A stretch of 64,000 nt of DNA from Sceloporus undulatus (GCF_019175285.1 NC_056527.1:113222742-113286741); one strand, 5' to 3'. Numbered from the stretch's first letter, positions 43,639-55,137 are shown. A program made the numbers and translations. The notes: a model not told the origin generated them from the sequence alone.

Positions 43639-43677
43639 CACAGTAGTGCTAAGGTCTACTGTCTCCTGCACATAAAA
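43639..43677 (+). other. V12 recombination signal (23-RSS)
   Basis: Heptamer CACAGTA (last base changed), 23 bp spacer, weak nonamer CACATAAAA. Confidence 0.75.
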
Positions 43678-43736
43678 GGAGGATAGGCAGGAAAGTGAGA
43701 AAGACTTCTTATTTTTTTCCTTATTTCTGTTTTTAG

Positions 43737-44043
43737 GCATTTCTGAAATGGATTCAGTGTCCCAGTCACCGAAGCAAATGGAAAGCCAAGAAGGACAGGC
43801 TATAACCTTGCATTGCAGTTTCACAGTCCTCAGGGGCACAACCCCGTATCTTTTCTGGTATCGCCAATACTCAGATGGAGAACCCCAGCTGATCTTGCAA
43901 GCTTACAAAACCACGGGTCCCAAGAACTATTTTTCTCATGGAAGGTTTTCAAGTTTTCTTTTTTTGGAAAATAATACTGTGCCATTAACAGTTGAAGACA
44001 TCTCTCTGCAGGATGAGGCTGTGTATTTCTGTGCATTGAGGCC
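43737..44043 (+). CDS. TRAV: V13: leaderless tandem T-cell receptor V exon (family G)
   Basis: A second V exon directly behind V12. Acceptor TCTGTTTTTAG, start GISEMDSVSQSPK, landmarks TLHCSFT, LFWYRQYSD and EAVYFCALRP, fully open. No leader exon lies in the 98 bp between V12 and V13, and none with a hydrophobic core was seen in the V12 intron other than the V12 leader. The acceptor is phase-compatible with that leader (G|GC). V12 and V13 share the ALRPTV end but differ widely elsewhere, so the duplication is old and both frames have been kept open. It could be spliced from the V12 leader, or be a non-expressed ORF. Confidence 0.82.
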
Positions 44044-44082
44044 CACAGTGAGACAGTCCGGCACATGCGCTGCTACAAAAAG
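44044..44082 (+). other. V13 recombination signal (23-RSS)
   Basis: Consensus heptamer CACAGTG. Nonamer TACAAAAAG at 23 bp, or ACAAAAAGG at 24 bp (better). Confidence 0.88.
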
Positions 44083-44604
44083 GATGCAAGGATGCCTCAA
44101 ACAAATGAAAGACATTCTCAAGTAATTTCTTCTGACAGATGGTTACTTGCAAATAAATTCAGACATACTGTGCCAGATCCAGGTTTAGGTATGTGCCCAG
44201 TGTGAGTTGCCACTTGTGAGTTTCTCTGGGGACAGCATCCTATAACCATTCCTGAAAAGGCTATTCTCCCCCCTCCATACTGTTTTTTTTCAAAACATTG
44301 TTTGAATTACACATTGAGAGGTTCACAATTCCTCCTGTTCAGAAAGGCAAAGAGATGGGAAGTCTTCTGTTGGAATACCTCCATCTGTCAGTATTTTTGT
44401 GACTGGCTGTGCATGGATCCATGACAGTAAAAATGGTGTCAAAAGGCATTATTTCTGCAGTGAAGATGCCACTTTAGCCCCATATACTTTTCCTTGACTT
44501 GAAGATGTCGTATGACTTTTGGGCACCTGGTGGCAATGTTGAGGAATATCTGTGCTTTACCGGATGGTGAATTTCCCACTGCATACATTATCATCCTGAC
44601 CACT

Positions 44605-44621
44605 AACCACAGTCGGTGGTT
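44605..44621 (+). promoter_or_regulatory. inverted RUNX-like pair upstream of V14
   Basis: AACCAC, five bases, GTGGTT; 223 bp upstream of the V14 ATG. Confidence 0.5.
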
Positions 44622-44827
44622 TACCATTATTTTACCTTAAGCTGCATTTAAAAAACAAAACAAAACACAAAAACAAACCTCTTACTAGGCAGAAGGCGTG
44701 AGCTGCAGCTCATAAAAATCCTCTCATACAGTGGCAAATGCAGAGCAAAGCCTAACTGCTGTTGAGAACTGTATCAAACTCTATTGAACTGTTTTGCAGT
44801 TTTCTCCTCCTTGATTCAAGGAAAAGA

Positions 44828-46111
44828 ATGTTCCTTCTTTGGCCTTTTGTGGTGTTCATCATCTCCCTCTTAAGTAAGTGATTCTTCCAAAATATATTAC
44901 GGAGTCTTTCTCGCTCTCTTTTTTGCTTCATGCATTCTAAATTAATTTGAAATAATAATAATAAAAATAAACTAACTAAAAATTAGCTAATAGATTAATT
45001 GACTAATCAGTTAGTTAATAAAATTGACTACTAATAAGTTTAATTGTATTTTTAACATTTAGATGATGTAACATTTTTAAGCTGCATCTATTTCATCTTT
45101 TGCAAGCCACCCTGAGTTCCAGACTAGAAAAAAGGCAGGATAATAATAGCAGTAGTGGTAATAATAATAGAACACATTTAAGTGAATTCATATGCAGCAC
45201 AATACAGAATAAGACCTACTGAATTCAATGGGGCTTATTTCCAGATGAATATGTGCTGGATTTCACATGTAATCTATATGCGGTTTGTAAAATTCTGTTT
45301 TTGTGTTTGTGTATATATTTGTGTGTGTGTTGGGTTGCTAAAAATCCAGCTAAGGTAAAAAGAAGGAAAGAAAAGACTCAGATGATTTTCTGGGATTAAA
45401 AACTAGTTAATTAGCAAAATTTTTCTAACAATCAAGTTTCAAAGCATTATCAGTCCATTCTTCAGCTTGTCCATCTGTCTGTCCAACTTAGATGGAGTCA
45501 ACTATAAAGGGATGACATTTCCCAAGGGATGCACCAACATTCTTGGTGTGATGGGAAGTGATGCCACATCACTTCTAATTCTGGGAATCATCTCAAATAA
45601 TTCTGATTTTTGGGGGGTTTGGGGGTGGAGGTAGAGAGGGCAAGGGGAACCTAATTGCAACACTTTGGGGTTTTTTGTGTTTAAACTGTTCATCAGGAAA
45701 ATAAATCAGGGATTTAGGGGCTTTATGACTATCTAGAGTACTACAAAACAGGGCCCCAGGGCCACACTTTCCCTACATATTGTCTAACCTTATCTCTTCT
45801 GCCCTTAATTTCTATGCAGAAGAGGCCACTGGGCAGTCAGTGAACCAAAAAGAAGGCACTGTGACTGTGACTGAAGGAAACCCCATCTCTCTTGACTGTA
45901 GCTATCAATCATCATATGGCACAAACTATCTATTCTGGTATATTCAGCATCCTGGACAATCTCCCAGGCTCTTGCTGAAAGAGTTTGGGAACAACAATGA
46001 GCCTCTTCAAGGTTTTCAAGCTGACCATGTTAAAAAAGAGAAGACCTTCGACTTGACGAAGTCTGCCATCCAGCTGAACGACTCGGCTGTCTATTTCTGT
46101 GCCGTGAGTGA
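44828..46111 (+). CDS. TRAV: V14: T-cell receptor alpha-type V segment (family H)
   Basis: Leader exon 44828-44873 (MFLLWPFVVFIISLL) ends A|GTAAGT. The V exon 45820-46111 follows CTATGCAG and reads KEATGQSVNQKEG. Landmarks are [17 protein letters not shown] and SAVYFCAVSD. Its paralogue is V17 ([10 protein letters not shown]). Intact, but the heptamer ends in C. V15 lies ~940 bp downstream without a leader of its own. Confidence 0.9.
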
Positions 46112-46150
46112 CACAGTCAGACTTTGTAGAGCAGCAGCTGATCAAAAATT
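46112..46150 (+). other. V14 recombination signal (23-RSS)
   Basis: Heptamer CACAGTC (last base changed), 23 bp spacer, nonamer TCAAAAATT. Confidence 0.8.
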
Positions 46151-47052
46151 TGCAGGGAGAAAAGTTGATGTGCACAGCCTTTGCAGGGACTTAGGTTGGA
46201 TTGGATGAAACAGAATTAGTATTAATAGAATTGGGTGAAAGAGAATTAATATTAGTGCCTGAGACTTTAAAAAGTAAGTTAGTCCACGTTGAGCACAGTA
46301 TTCTTGGTTTAACTTGATCTGCCTTCATCTTGTCAAATTGTTATGGATTAATTGATTCAAAACTTGTTCACTCACCTTTCTTTTTGGAAACTAATAAATC
46401 AGGAGGGGAGAGCACTGTGGTCAAAAACAATTATAGAAATTAATAAGAGTGTGAATGAGAGAGTCACAAATGAAATCAAAGATCCCAGAGCCCAAAAGCC
46501 AAGACAATAAGAATGGAGAGTTTAGCACAAGATGGAAGTCTTACGGAGGTAACCGATCAGGAGTGGAATGAGAAGACAGAATAAACATAGATCTTAAAAT
46601 GAATTATAGCAGTCAAAATTAGGAACTTAGCTATCAAAATCAGAAATAATTGGGTGTTGCACACTCCCTTTCCTTAAAATGGAAGTAAGAAAGTGTGGAT
46701 GAACATGTGAAGTCTGAAATGTTGGTGGATACCATAAAATGGACACTAACCCATACACTCTCACCACAAGAAGGAATATGCAAAGGACAACTGCACTACC
46801 ATCCTGTAAACATAGCACTGAGAATCTTTCTTCTTTAAAATCCTCAGTCACAATGAAATCATCTAGAACCAAGATCATGGTTGGAGACCATAGTTGGATA
46901 CTGGAAACTTGGTGAAGTAAATATAAATTTGATTCATTGAAGTGACTTTATTCTTCTTCTTAGTTCCAACCTCTAGAAACTCGAGTAGCAGATGGACTTT
47001 TTTATTCTAGAGAATCACATGTGTTTCAATTCTTTTTATAACTTTGTTTTAG

Positions 47053-47349
47053 GTTCGCTGGGCAAAGCTCAGACGATTGAACAGCCTGGATCAGCTACAG
47101 CATTTGATGGAACAAGATACATGCTTACCTGCACCCTTACTTCCATTTCATCAGAAAGGATCCAGTGGTACAGGCAATTCCCTGGCAGAGGGCCTCAGTA
47201 TATTGCTGGAGCATATGCAGGATTAAACGGCCATAGTACCAATCCAAAGAGCACCGTGCGTGTTGCAGAGAACAAGGGCTCCACTACACTTGAGCTTGAT
47301 CATGTCACTCTGGGAGATGCTGCAGTGTACTTCTGTGCTTTGAGTGATA
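47053..47349 (+). CDS. TRAV: V15: T-cell receptor V exon without visible leader (family F)
   Basis: Acceptor GTTTTAG, start GSLGKAQTIEQPGS, landmarks YMLTCTL, IQWYRQFPG and AAVYFCALSDT; fully open to the heptamer. It is the paralogue of V11 and shares even the 'cacatgt' text before the acceptor. In V11 the leader lies ~1 kb upstream; the same distance here falls inside the V14 exon. Between 46151 and 47052 I find no ATG with a hydrophobic stretch and donor. So it is either an orphan V or spliced from the V14 leader, whose phase fits (A|GT). A direct read-through start at 46992 gives no plausible signal peptide. Confidence 0.82.
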
Positions 47350-47388
47350 CACAGTGTGTCAGGAAAGGACTGTGGCCACATGTTAACC
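47350..47388 (+). other. V15 recombination signal (23-RSS)
   Basis: Consensus heptamer CACAGTG, 23 bp spacer, nonamer ATGTTAACC. Confidence 0.88.
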
Positions 47389-47399
47389 TCTCTCAAAGG

Positions 47400-50300
47400 C
47401 TGAGAGGAAGAGAAGCTACAGGAGACTGACTTGAGAAGCAGGCAGACAAGAGATTCTCCTAGTATAAAACAAGATGTCATGGCTCACATATGCATAAGAA
47501 CAGGGCTTCAGAAGGTAGTGGCATCACTAGTGTTGGTGTCAGCCAGTGTGATAACTCATGGTGTCACCCCCCCATTGACTTCCTCCCATACCACACCATA
47601 CAGGTAACCTTATGCAAACTTTGTAATGTTTTTGTACTAATGTTACTCATAAATTATAATCTCCATATATCACTGAATGTAATGGCAAGAGCAGTGATAT
47701 AAATAACTAGCAGAATTAAAATTACACCTTTTAAATTACAATGTCATACACACAGCCTAAATGTTTTTACGTGTACATAGTTTCATGTAGTTAAAGTGAA
47801 CATTTGGTAAGATGTGATGTTTTTAAAGAAAATTTAGAAATAATATTTTTTACAACACACACACACACACACACACACACAATGTTAAAGAACTGAGGCC
47901 TTACTTTTCTCCTCCCAGAGCCTTGCACTATTCACATAATCTTTTCAGTGTTTTAAAGGGACCCAGGCAAATGCCACAGCCCATTTCTGCAAAAGGCAGA
48001 TGTTTGGGGTGCAGTGGTGTCACCCCTCCTTAGGTGACACCTGGTGTAGTCTGAATCCCTTGCACCCCCTAGTGACACCCAATCTGAAGATAAAGAAAGG
48101 GTCAGAAACTCACCAATTCAAATGTTGCTCTCAGTGGTCTAACCAACCTCCAGCCTCACATGAGGTAACCTTATGCAAACTATTGTTCACCACAACCTCT
48201 CTCTCTGAGGTCTTTTATTGAGACTTTGGGATTTAATGAATCAGTCCTGCTCAGTTCTCTCCAGGTCCACACTCTCTTCCCCAGAAGGAAGACACTCTTA
48301 TCTTCTATCTGCTGATCAGCGACAAGAGCGTTCCCCTGATATCAGTGGAAAAGTGGTTAGTGGGATAGATGAGGAACCCTTGTGAGATATATCAAGCCCA
48401 TGACTGTACATTCTCCACAACTTGTCATTTATGAGGATGATTAAGATTATGTATATGAAACACTTTGATTTTGTACAGAAATAAAAAAGAATTCTGTAAG
48501 CATTCATTGGTAGATCTCCATTCATAGCACGCACGCACACGCACACACACAGACACACACACTCAAACTAATAAACAATCTACCAAAGTAAATCTATTAA
48601 GACCAAGAACCTTTACAGCAATATAAGCTGCCAAAAAACAATCCAAGTAAGCAGTCCAAATGTTCAAGAAACCAATTCAATTTGACAAAAATGGATTGAG
48701 CATTCATATACTTCCCGAGATGTTGCTGAATCAAACCACTATAGTTTAATGATCACAAAAATTTAGTAATTAATTAATTAGAGGCCATGGGTATTTAACA
48801 AATAGCATCCTACTCAGTTGTAAGACAAAGACGTGGAAATGAAGGCATAAATTCTAACCTAAATAAGAATTCTGTCCCCTATGAAATTTTCCTTCAGTCC
48901 CCAAATTTCTAGCATTGAAGAAAGTGAGTTATTGAAAATCATTCACTCATAGAACTCTTTTATTTCCTGTGTTCACATTCCCCTGACAACTTTGTCTGCC
49001 CCTGTTATATGGATGCCTAAGCTGTATTTCTAAATGGTCAGCAGAGGTATTAAGTTATTGCAATGCTAGAAATTGGGGCAGGGGGTCAGTGCTCACATTT
49101 TGCCGCTTCTGCAACTACAACCTTGAATTGATCCACAATACTCCAACAGAAGCAAAGTCATGCACTCCAGAACCTTCACCACAAGATGGTGCTATCAGGT
49201 CAGTTGCCAACTCCACATTAGACACATGATCTTCTCGCTTATAGTTGTAACCATATCTCAAATGTTCTTGAACTGCAGTTCCCAGTAGACAACTTCCTAC
49301 ATCTCCCAACTACAAGTTCCAGGAAACTTGACAATTTACCCTACTGTCTAGGACTTCTGGGAAGTGAAGTCCGACAACACCTGGGACCCAAATGTAGAAC
49401 CACTGTTTTAGGTCACCAGATGACCTGCTCATCTCCTACAGTGCATCTACACTGTAGAAATAATGCAGTTTAGCACCACTTTAACTGCCCTAGCTCCATT
49501 CTAAAGATTAGCTACTAGCTTAGCTAAAGACAAGTAATGCTGAGAGCTGCTGTTCAACAATATCTGCTCCACCTGCTAAAGTCTCCCTGATATTTTGGCA
49601 CACTTTTGAAAGCCATGGATAATAACCATATGACACAGTATATGACACTAGCTTTGTGGAAATTGGAATCAAATCACCAGCAGTTGCAATAAGAAAAGGC
49701 TGCTGGCTCCATGCTGCATGTTTGGCTTCCAGGGAACAAAGGGCCATATTCGTTGGAGCCAAGAATTTTGGGAAACAATCAACTATTCCATAGCTACTGC
49801 TGCTGCCACCAACTCTCTCTATAAGCTTTTAGAAAGTGCAACTCTATGTGTAATGGACCATGGTAACAAACCCTATATTTATCCAATCAAAATGGACCAT
49901 GAGTGTATCTACAAAGTCGAAATAGTGCAGTTCGATGACATTTTGACTGTCTTGGCTCCATCCTACAGAATCCTAGGATTTGTTGTTTTGTGGATGGCGC
50001 TTCAGCACTTAAAGTACTGTAGTGTCAAACTGCATTATGTCTACCATATAGATGTACCCCATGACTCATACAGTGTGCATCAATTGAATTTAGATAAGAC
50101 ATTTCTCCAAATAGAGATGGGAAAATTTGTCATTTGAGGAAGATTTGGAACAATAGCCAAGATTTTTAAAAATGCATTGTAATCTTATTTTGCCCCAGTT
50201 CTGTTGCAGGACATACTGGACACCCTCCATATTATCCGCACCAGAACCAGGGTCTGGGCTGTGCAACATCCAAATAGAGGAATACCAGGACAGGGGGGGA

Positions 50301-50550
50301 AACAAGCCTTTTGACCCATACAGTCAGGTCCCAGGGCTTCTGGGAGTTGACACCAAAATATAGGGAGGGCCACAAACTCTTAATCCTCACTACTCTCAGC
50401 TAAGGTGGAAGATACCGTCTCTCCACCAGTCCTGGGGTAAAATTCAACTGCAATCATTTCTGTAGATAAAATGGAAGGGGTGTTTTCATCTAAGAAGTGA
50501 CATGGCTTGAGCCAGCTTTGTGAAAGCTTCCTTTCAAGTCACATACTGAA
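47400..50550. other. gene-free stretch between V15 and V16
   Basis: 3 kb with no V exon. Contains (AC)n tracts at about 47857-47881 and 48533-48565, palindromic MITE pieces at 49439-49505 and 49905-50055, and a CTCF-like CCACAAGATGGTGC at 49179. The rest is unassigned. Confidence 0.5.
49905..50055. mobile_element. palindromic MITE, internally deleted
   Basis: 'tgtatctacaaagtcgaaatagtgcag' and inverse 'ctgcattatgtctaccatatagatgtac' in type, with a shortened centre. Confidence 0.6.
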
Positions 50551-50560
50551 AAGCAGAGAA

Positions 50561-50574
50561 AACCACAAGTGGTT
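50561..50574 (+). promoter_or_regulatory. inverted RUNX-like pair upstream of V16
   Basis: AACCACAAGTGGTT, a near-perfect palindrome, 194 bp upstream of the V16 ATG; identical at V18. Confidence 0.55.
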
Positions 50575-50754
50575 ACAAAACCAGCACAGGAGGGAAGAAA
50601 GGTAGCTTTTACAAGGTGCCTGTGTTTGTGATGCTGATCAGTGCTGAGTCTTTGCATTCAACGTGTGCAGAGAATTTGAGAAGCAACTGGTGTTGTTGGA
50701 GATCATTTCAAACTCCATCTAGCATCAACCAGAATCAATTACAGATTCTTCACC

Positions 50755-51661
50755 ATGATTTTCACAGTGGCTTGTATTATGCTATTGACTTTAACTTCAG
50801 GTGAGTAGCACTATGATTAAAAACAGTACCTGCTCCTTTTATTGTTTCAAAGAAAAAGGTAGACTTAGAGGAAGTATCCCTTAGAATTCCATTCAACAGC
50901 AAAATACTAGGGGTAGAAATAAAGCAGTTTAATTTCACTTTAAGTGCTGTAGTTCCAGATTATAGAGTCCTGGCGTTTGTAATTTTACAAAGTTTTTAGC
51001 TTTCTCTGTGAAAGAGTGCCGATGCCCCACCAAACTACAAATCCTAAGATTCTGTAGGATGGAGCCAGGGCAGTTAATATAGTGTTAAACTGCATTATTT
51101 CTACAGTGTAGATGCACCCTAGAGATGAGTGATGATCTAAAGCAGTGGTTCTAAATCTGGGTCCCACGTGCCATTGGGCTTCAGTTCTGAGAAGCCGTAG
51201 ACAATAGGGTCAATGGTCAAGTTTCCTGGATGTTGTAGTCATCATTATCTGGAGAGTTAGGATTGGGAAGCACTGACCTGGAGGAACTAAGCTGAAATGA
51301 ATTTCTGTGTCTTCTTGATACCCTTTCCAGTTTCAAAAATAAATCTTCACATTTTGTTTATTTTTGTAGAAAGGGTCTATGGAGATTCTGTCACCCAAAC
51401 AGAAGGTCCTGTTACCATCCAAGAAGGACAGCGTGTTTTGCTGCCATGCAAGTATGACACTACTTTCACTCCAACACTCTTCTGGTATGAACAACATCTA
51501 CAAACTCCTCCTCAGCTCTTGTTAGCAAGCTACGGTGGTCAGGATACAGAGACCAAAGGGGGTTTTTCAGCAAAACTCAACAAAGAAGAAAAATCCTTTG
51601 ATTTGACAAAGGATTCTGCTGAACTGAGAGATGTGGCTGTCTACTTCTGTGTTTTGAGTGC
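50755..51661 (+). CDS. TRAV: V16: T-cell receptor alpha-type V segment (family I)
   Basis: Leader exon 50755-50800 (MIFTVACIMLLTLTS) ends G|GTGAGT. The V exon 51370-51661 follows TTTGTAG and begins ERVYGDSVTQTEG. Landmarks are VLLPCKYD, LFWYEQHLQ and VAVYFCVLSA. It is very close to V18 in exon, RSS flank and promoter motif, so the two come from a recent duplication. Intact, judged functional, with the best RSS in the window. Confidence 0.92.
50912..51115. mobile_element. palindromic MITE in the V16 intron
   Basis: Left 'ggggtagaaataaagcagtttaatttcac' in type, right 'aaactgcattatttctacagtgtagatgcacc' in type. Confidence 0.7.
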
Positions 51662-51700
51662 CACAGTGGAGAGGATGCCTAGGAAAAAGGGACAAAAACC
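51662..51700 (+). other. V16 recombination signal (perfect 23-RSS)
   Basis: Heptamer CACAGTG, 23 bp spacer, nonamer ACAAAAACC: full consensus. Confidence 0.97.
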
Positions 51701-52429
51701 CACCCAGTGGCAGAACACAGAAATGTTGTTGGATAGAAGACCATTAGAAGCCTTGGTGTGCCTGTTCTTGGCAGACGTATGTGCTGAAGATGAATATTTT
51801 CCTCCTGTTAATGCTAATAACTTTTTAGGATCCAGCTGACATTTATAGCATTCTAACACTCCACACATCAGATGAAGAGGGATACTGTCAACAAAGGCTT
51901 ATGTGATAATAAATTTGCTGGCGCCACATAAATCTTGATTGGTTTTGCTGCAACAATGTACATGCCTGTTTTCGGGACCAAATCACATGTCTGGTTTTCA
52001 AATATCCCAAGCCACTTGGCTGTCTGAAGTGGATCAGCAAATACTCACCCTTGTCCCTTCTGGTTTCAGTGAAAGCTTGTTCTTGTTGTTAACCACCATC
52101 AAGTCAACTCCAATTCTCTATGACTGAGAGACCTCCAAATGACCCTGTCCTCAACCATCTTGCTGAGTTCCTGCAGAATCATGGCTATGGTTTCTTTGAT
52201 TGAGTCTATCCATTTGGAATGAAATCTTCCTCTTTTCCTGTTGCCTTCCACTTTACCAAGATTATTGTCTTTTTTAGTGAGTTCTAGTGAAAAGTTTTAT
52301 CACCCCCAAACCATCTGACTTCTTTTGATCCAGAAAATCTGACAGCCACCCTTTCACCACTCTTGTCCTTTCATGACACACTAAATCTGCAGCTTAAGAT
52401 GGAAAACCATGAAGCCCTCCAGACCATCC

Positions 52430-52750
52430 TGAAAGGGTGGGCTGGAGGTGCCCAGTTTTTTTCTGGAGGGACACCACAGCAGCCAAATCGTGTGGCATCC
52501 CTCTGGACCAAAAAGAACCTGGAAAAAACTGGGTTCTTCTTGGGATGCTGTGCAAATGTCACAAGTGTGCACCAGTGATGTAAGCGATGTGCAACAATGT
52601 CTGTACACTGCATGTTGCTTACGTCATGATGGTGCCCTCATGTGGATTGGAGGCCATCATTATGCCACCACTGTGATGTGCTAGGGTTAGGGACCGTGCG
52701 GTTGGTGCGCAATCCCTAACCCTAGAATCGCTGCCAGGACACGGTTTTCC
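52430..52750. mobile_element. multi-hairpin element, copy 2
   Basis: Parallels 1380-1460 block by block ('agcagccaaatcgtgtgg', 'ggaccaaaaagaacctgg', 'ctgggttcttcttgggatgc') and adds hairpins such as 'ctagggttaggg...ccctaaccctag' at 52681-52727. Confidence 0.6.
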
Positions 52751-52839
52751 AGTAGTATGTACCGGGCCCATATTATAATACCCATTAGTAAACTGACCCA
52801 ACAGACTTTTAAATTAATTTACCTAATTCATGATCTGTG

Positions 52840-53145
52840 GGCAGGTCTACACTGGCCAAAATACTCTGGGAGCTGCCCCTCGAGTATTGTGCCCCAAAAG
52901 TTGCCTCTAATTACCTCTGCGCTCCTCACTAACACCAGGCAGTGATGTGCACAACACCCCATTGTGCCACCCACTGCTATCATAAGCACAACTTGCTCCT
53001 TTTGAAGCCAAAAAAGAGCCACTCAACATCTATTATATGGCTGGGTGCCTCGTTGTGACCTCAATGGGAGCAACATGCACCAGCAGTGGCATCGCCAGAT
53101 GGCACAGCAGGACACATTCTAAACAGCTGCTCCATGTCTCTACAG
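52840..53145 (+). repeat. dispersed repeat, inverted partner of 63110-63412
   Basis: 'gatctgtgggc', 'aaaatactctgggagctgcccc', 'gagccactcaacatctatta' and 'cagatggcacagcaggacacattctaaacagctgctccatg' type blocks appear in reverse order and complement at 63110-63412. Confidence 0.8.
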
Positions 53146-53275
53146 CCTAAAGAAGTGGTGCTCATTCTTGTAGACGTTGCACTGCTTCAGACATAAGGTG
53201 GAGATGTTGAGCCAGAGCTGCAGTCGATGTCCCAGATTGCAGTTTACGATGCAACACATAGAGATCCCAGGTCTT

Positions 53276-53291
53276 AACCACATCCTGTGGT
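53276..53291 (+). promoter_or_regulatory. inverted RUNX-like pair upstream of V17
   Basis: AACCACATCCTGTGGT, 170 bp upstream of the V17 ATG. Confidence 0.55.
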
Positions 53292-53445
53292 CTACCATCC
53301 CACAAATTTAATGTGCTTTTAAAAATCCCCTTACCTGGATGAAGAGTCAACTGCATGTCACTGTATTCTCATGCAACACATGCTCAGAACCTGATGAGGA
53401 CACAACTCTTTTTTTGATTCCATCTTGCTTGATCCAGGAAGAAAG

Positions 53446-54461
53446 ATGTCTCTCCTTTGGACTTTGGCTGTTTTAATCACGGTGGTTTCAGGTGAGTGGC
53501 ACAAATAAAATTGCTGTGTGTGTCTGTGTGAGTTGCCACAACAAACATTGCATTTTTATTATGTTTGGCAGCCACAAAGAAGTGTTTGGCCATTTAAAAA
53601 AAATCCTTCAGAATTATGAAATGTTTTAAAACTTGAACAATTGAAATGGTTAACCAGAAATTTACAATAGTTCTGAAGCTGAGAGTGTATCCACACTGTA
53701 GAATTAAAACAGTTTGACACCACTTTAAATGCCATGACTCTGTACTGTAGAATATTGGGATTTGTAGTTTGGTAAGGCATCAGAGCTCTCTGACAGACCA
53801 GGCAGAATACCTCATCAAACTACAAATCCCAGGATTCCACAAGATGGAGGCATGGCAGTTAAAGTGGTGTTAAACTGCTTTAATGCTGCTGTATGAATGC
53901 ATCCTGGGGTTCAGCTCCTTGCTGTGTCTGTCAATACATCTAACATTACATCCCGTGCCTTAACCACTCACTGAGGATAATGTGGCACCACTGACCCCAG
54001 GCTCATGGAAAATAACAAGAACAAAGGTGCATTTGGCCATACTTCATCTCTGTAAACTACAAAACATTTTAAAACTTACTTGTTTCATTAGAAGCTGAGA
54101 GCCTCAGAACAGTTGCGGAATTGACCTCTTGTATCCATCAGTCTCATGCCTTTATTTTCTCTACAGAAGGGACTCTTGGATTACCCATTAACCAGACAGA
54201 AGACATGGTGTCTGTCACCGAAGGAGACCATATCATTCTTAAATGTATCTACGATACAAATGTGGATTATCTGTTTTGGTACATTCAACACCCTGGCCAG
54301 CCTCCAAAACTCTTTATGAGGGAGTTGGGAAGTGATCCTTCAGATGAGGGACGTGTCCGAAATTTCAATGTCGCAAAGAACAAAAACATGAGGACCTTCA
54401 ACATGGAGAAATCAGCCAGCCAGATGACCGATGCTGCTGTCTATTTCTGTGCTGGGAGAGA
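53446..54461 (+). CDS. TRAV: V17: T-cell receptor alpha-type V segment (family H)
   Basis: Leader exon 53446-53491 ([15 protein letters not shown]) ends G|GTGAGT. The V exon 54167-54461 follows CTCTACAG and reads [13 protein letters not shown]. Landmarks are [17 protein letters not shown] and [10 protein letters not shown]. The domain is slightly longer than its paralogue V14 (extra residues around GRVRNF). It has potential N-glycosylation at NQT. A palindromic MITE lies in the intron. Intact, judged functional. Confidence 0.91.
53688..53895. mobile_element. palindromic MITE in the V17 intron
   Basis: Left 'gtgtatccacactgtagaattaaaacag' in type, right 'aaactgctttaatgctgctgtatgaatgcatcc' in type. 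Confidence 0.7.
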
Positions 54462-54500
54462 CACAGTGAGATGATGCTGAAGAGAAGCCCATCAAAAACA
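54462..54500 (+). other. V17 recombination signal (23-RSS)
   Basis: Consensus heptamer CACAGTG, 23 bp spacer, nonamer TCAAAAACA. Confidence 0.9.
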
Positions 54501-54809
54501 AACAAAGGGGAAAGACAAAGAATACAGCAAGAATATCTATGGGGCATCCAGGCCCTTCAAGATGGTCTCAGTTTCTTGTTACATGTTTGTGTGTGCAAGC
54601 TTGTAGCTGCGACAAGGAATTCTATGATTTATACTGGCTGGGAAGTAGAAGAGTTGTAGTCTTACACATCTGGATGATACCAACTTGGAAAATGTTGCTA
54701 TTCTCTGAGCCAGAGAATAGATTTAGGGGACTAACATAATGTAAGATGAAACACAGCAATCTGTAGTTAACCTGTTGTCTGTCAGGTGAGGTGGAGGACC
54801 AATTGTTAT

Positions 54810-54990
54810 AGCTGTTGTGTGTCTCCAAGTCACTTCCAATTTATGTTGACCCTAAGGCCATAAATTGTGAAATCATCTCACCCAAATTCGTCTAGTGGGT
54901 TTTCATAGCTGAGTGTGGAATCAAACAGAGTTGAAGTCCAACACTTGAACCATGATACCATGCTGGCTCTCAAAGGACCAGTGCTGTAGT
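54810..54990 (-). mobile_element. tRNA-derived SINE
   Basis: 'gctgttgtgtgtctccaag' tail side and 'gtccaacacttgaacc' head side, decayed. Confidence 0.65.
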
Positions 54991-55137
54991 AAAATTCAGC
55001 TTCCACCCCCTTCTCTGAGTGGAATGGGAGGGGCTCCATGTGTCCTTTCAGGTGACAAAATGTCTTGGGGCAGCCCTGTGAATTATCTCATGCGCAATGC
55101 TGACTCTATTGAAGTCACTCTATGGAAAGGGAGAGAA

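Noticed and set aside
43347-44043. V12-V13 as a double-V receptor chain
   Set aside because: V12 has no credible 5' splice site at its end; the nearest GT (after 'ctaag', ~43653) is weak and in the wrong phase for the V13 acceptor. A stop also follows V12 before V13.
46992-47052. In-frame ATG at 46992 as an unspliced V15 leader
   Set aside because: The peptide is not a convincing signal sequence, and the matching stretch upstream of V11 is plainly intron end.
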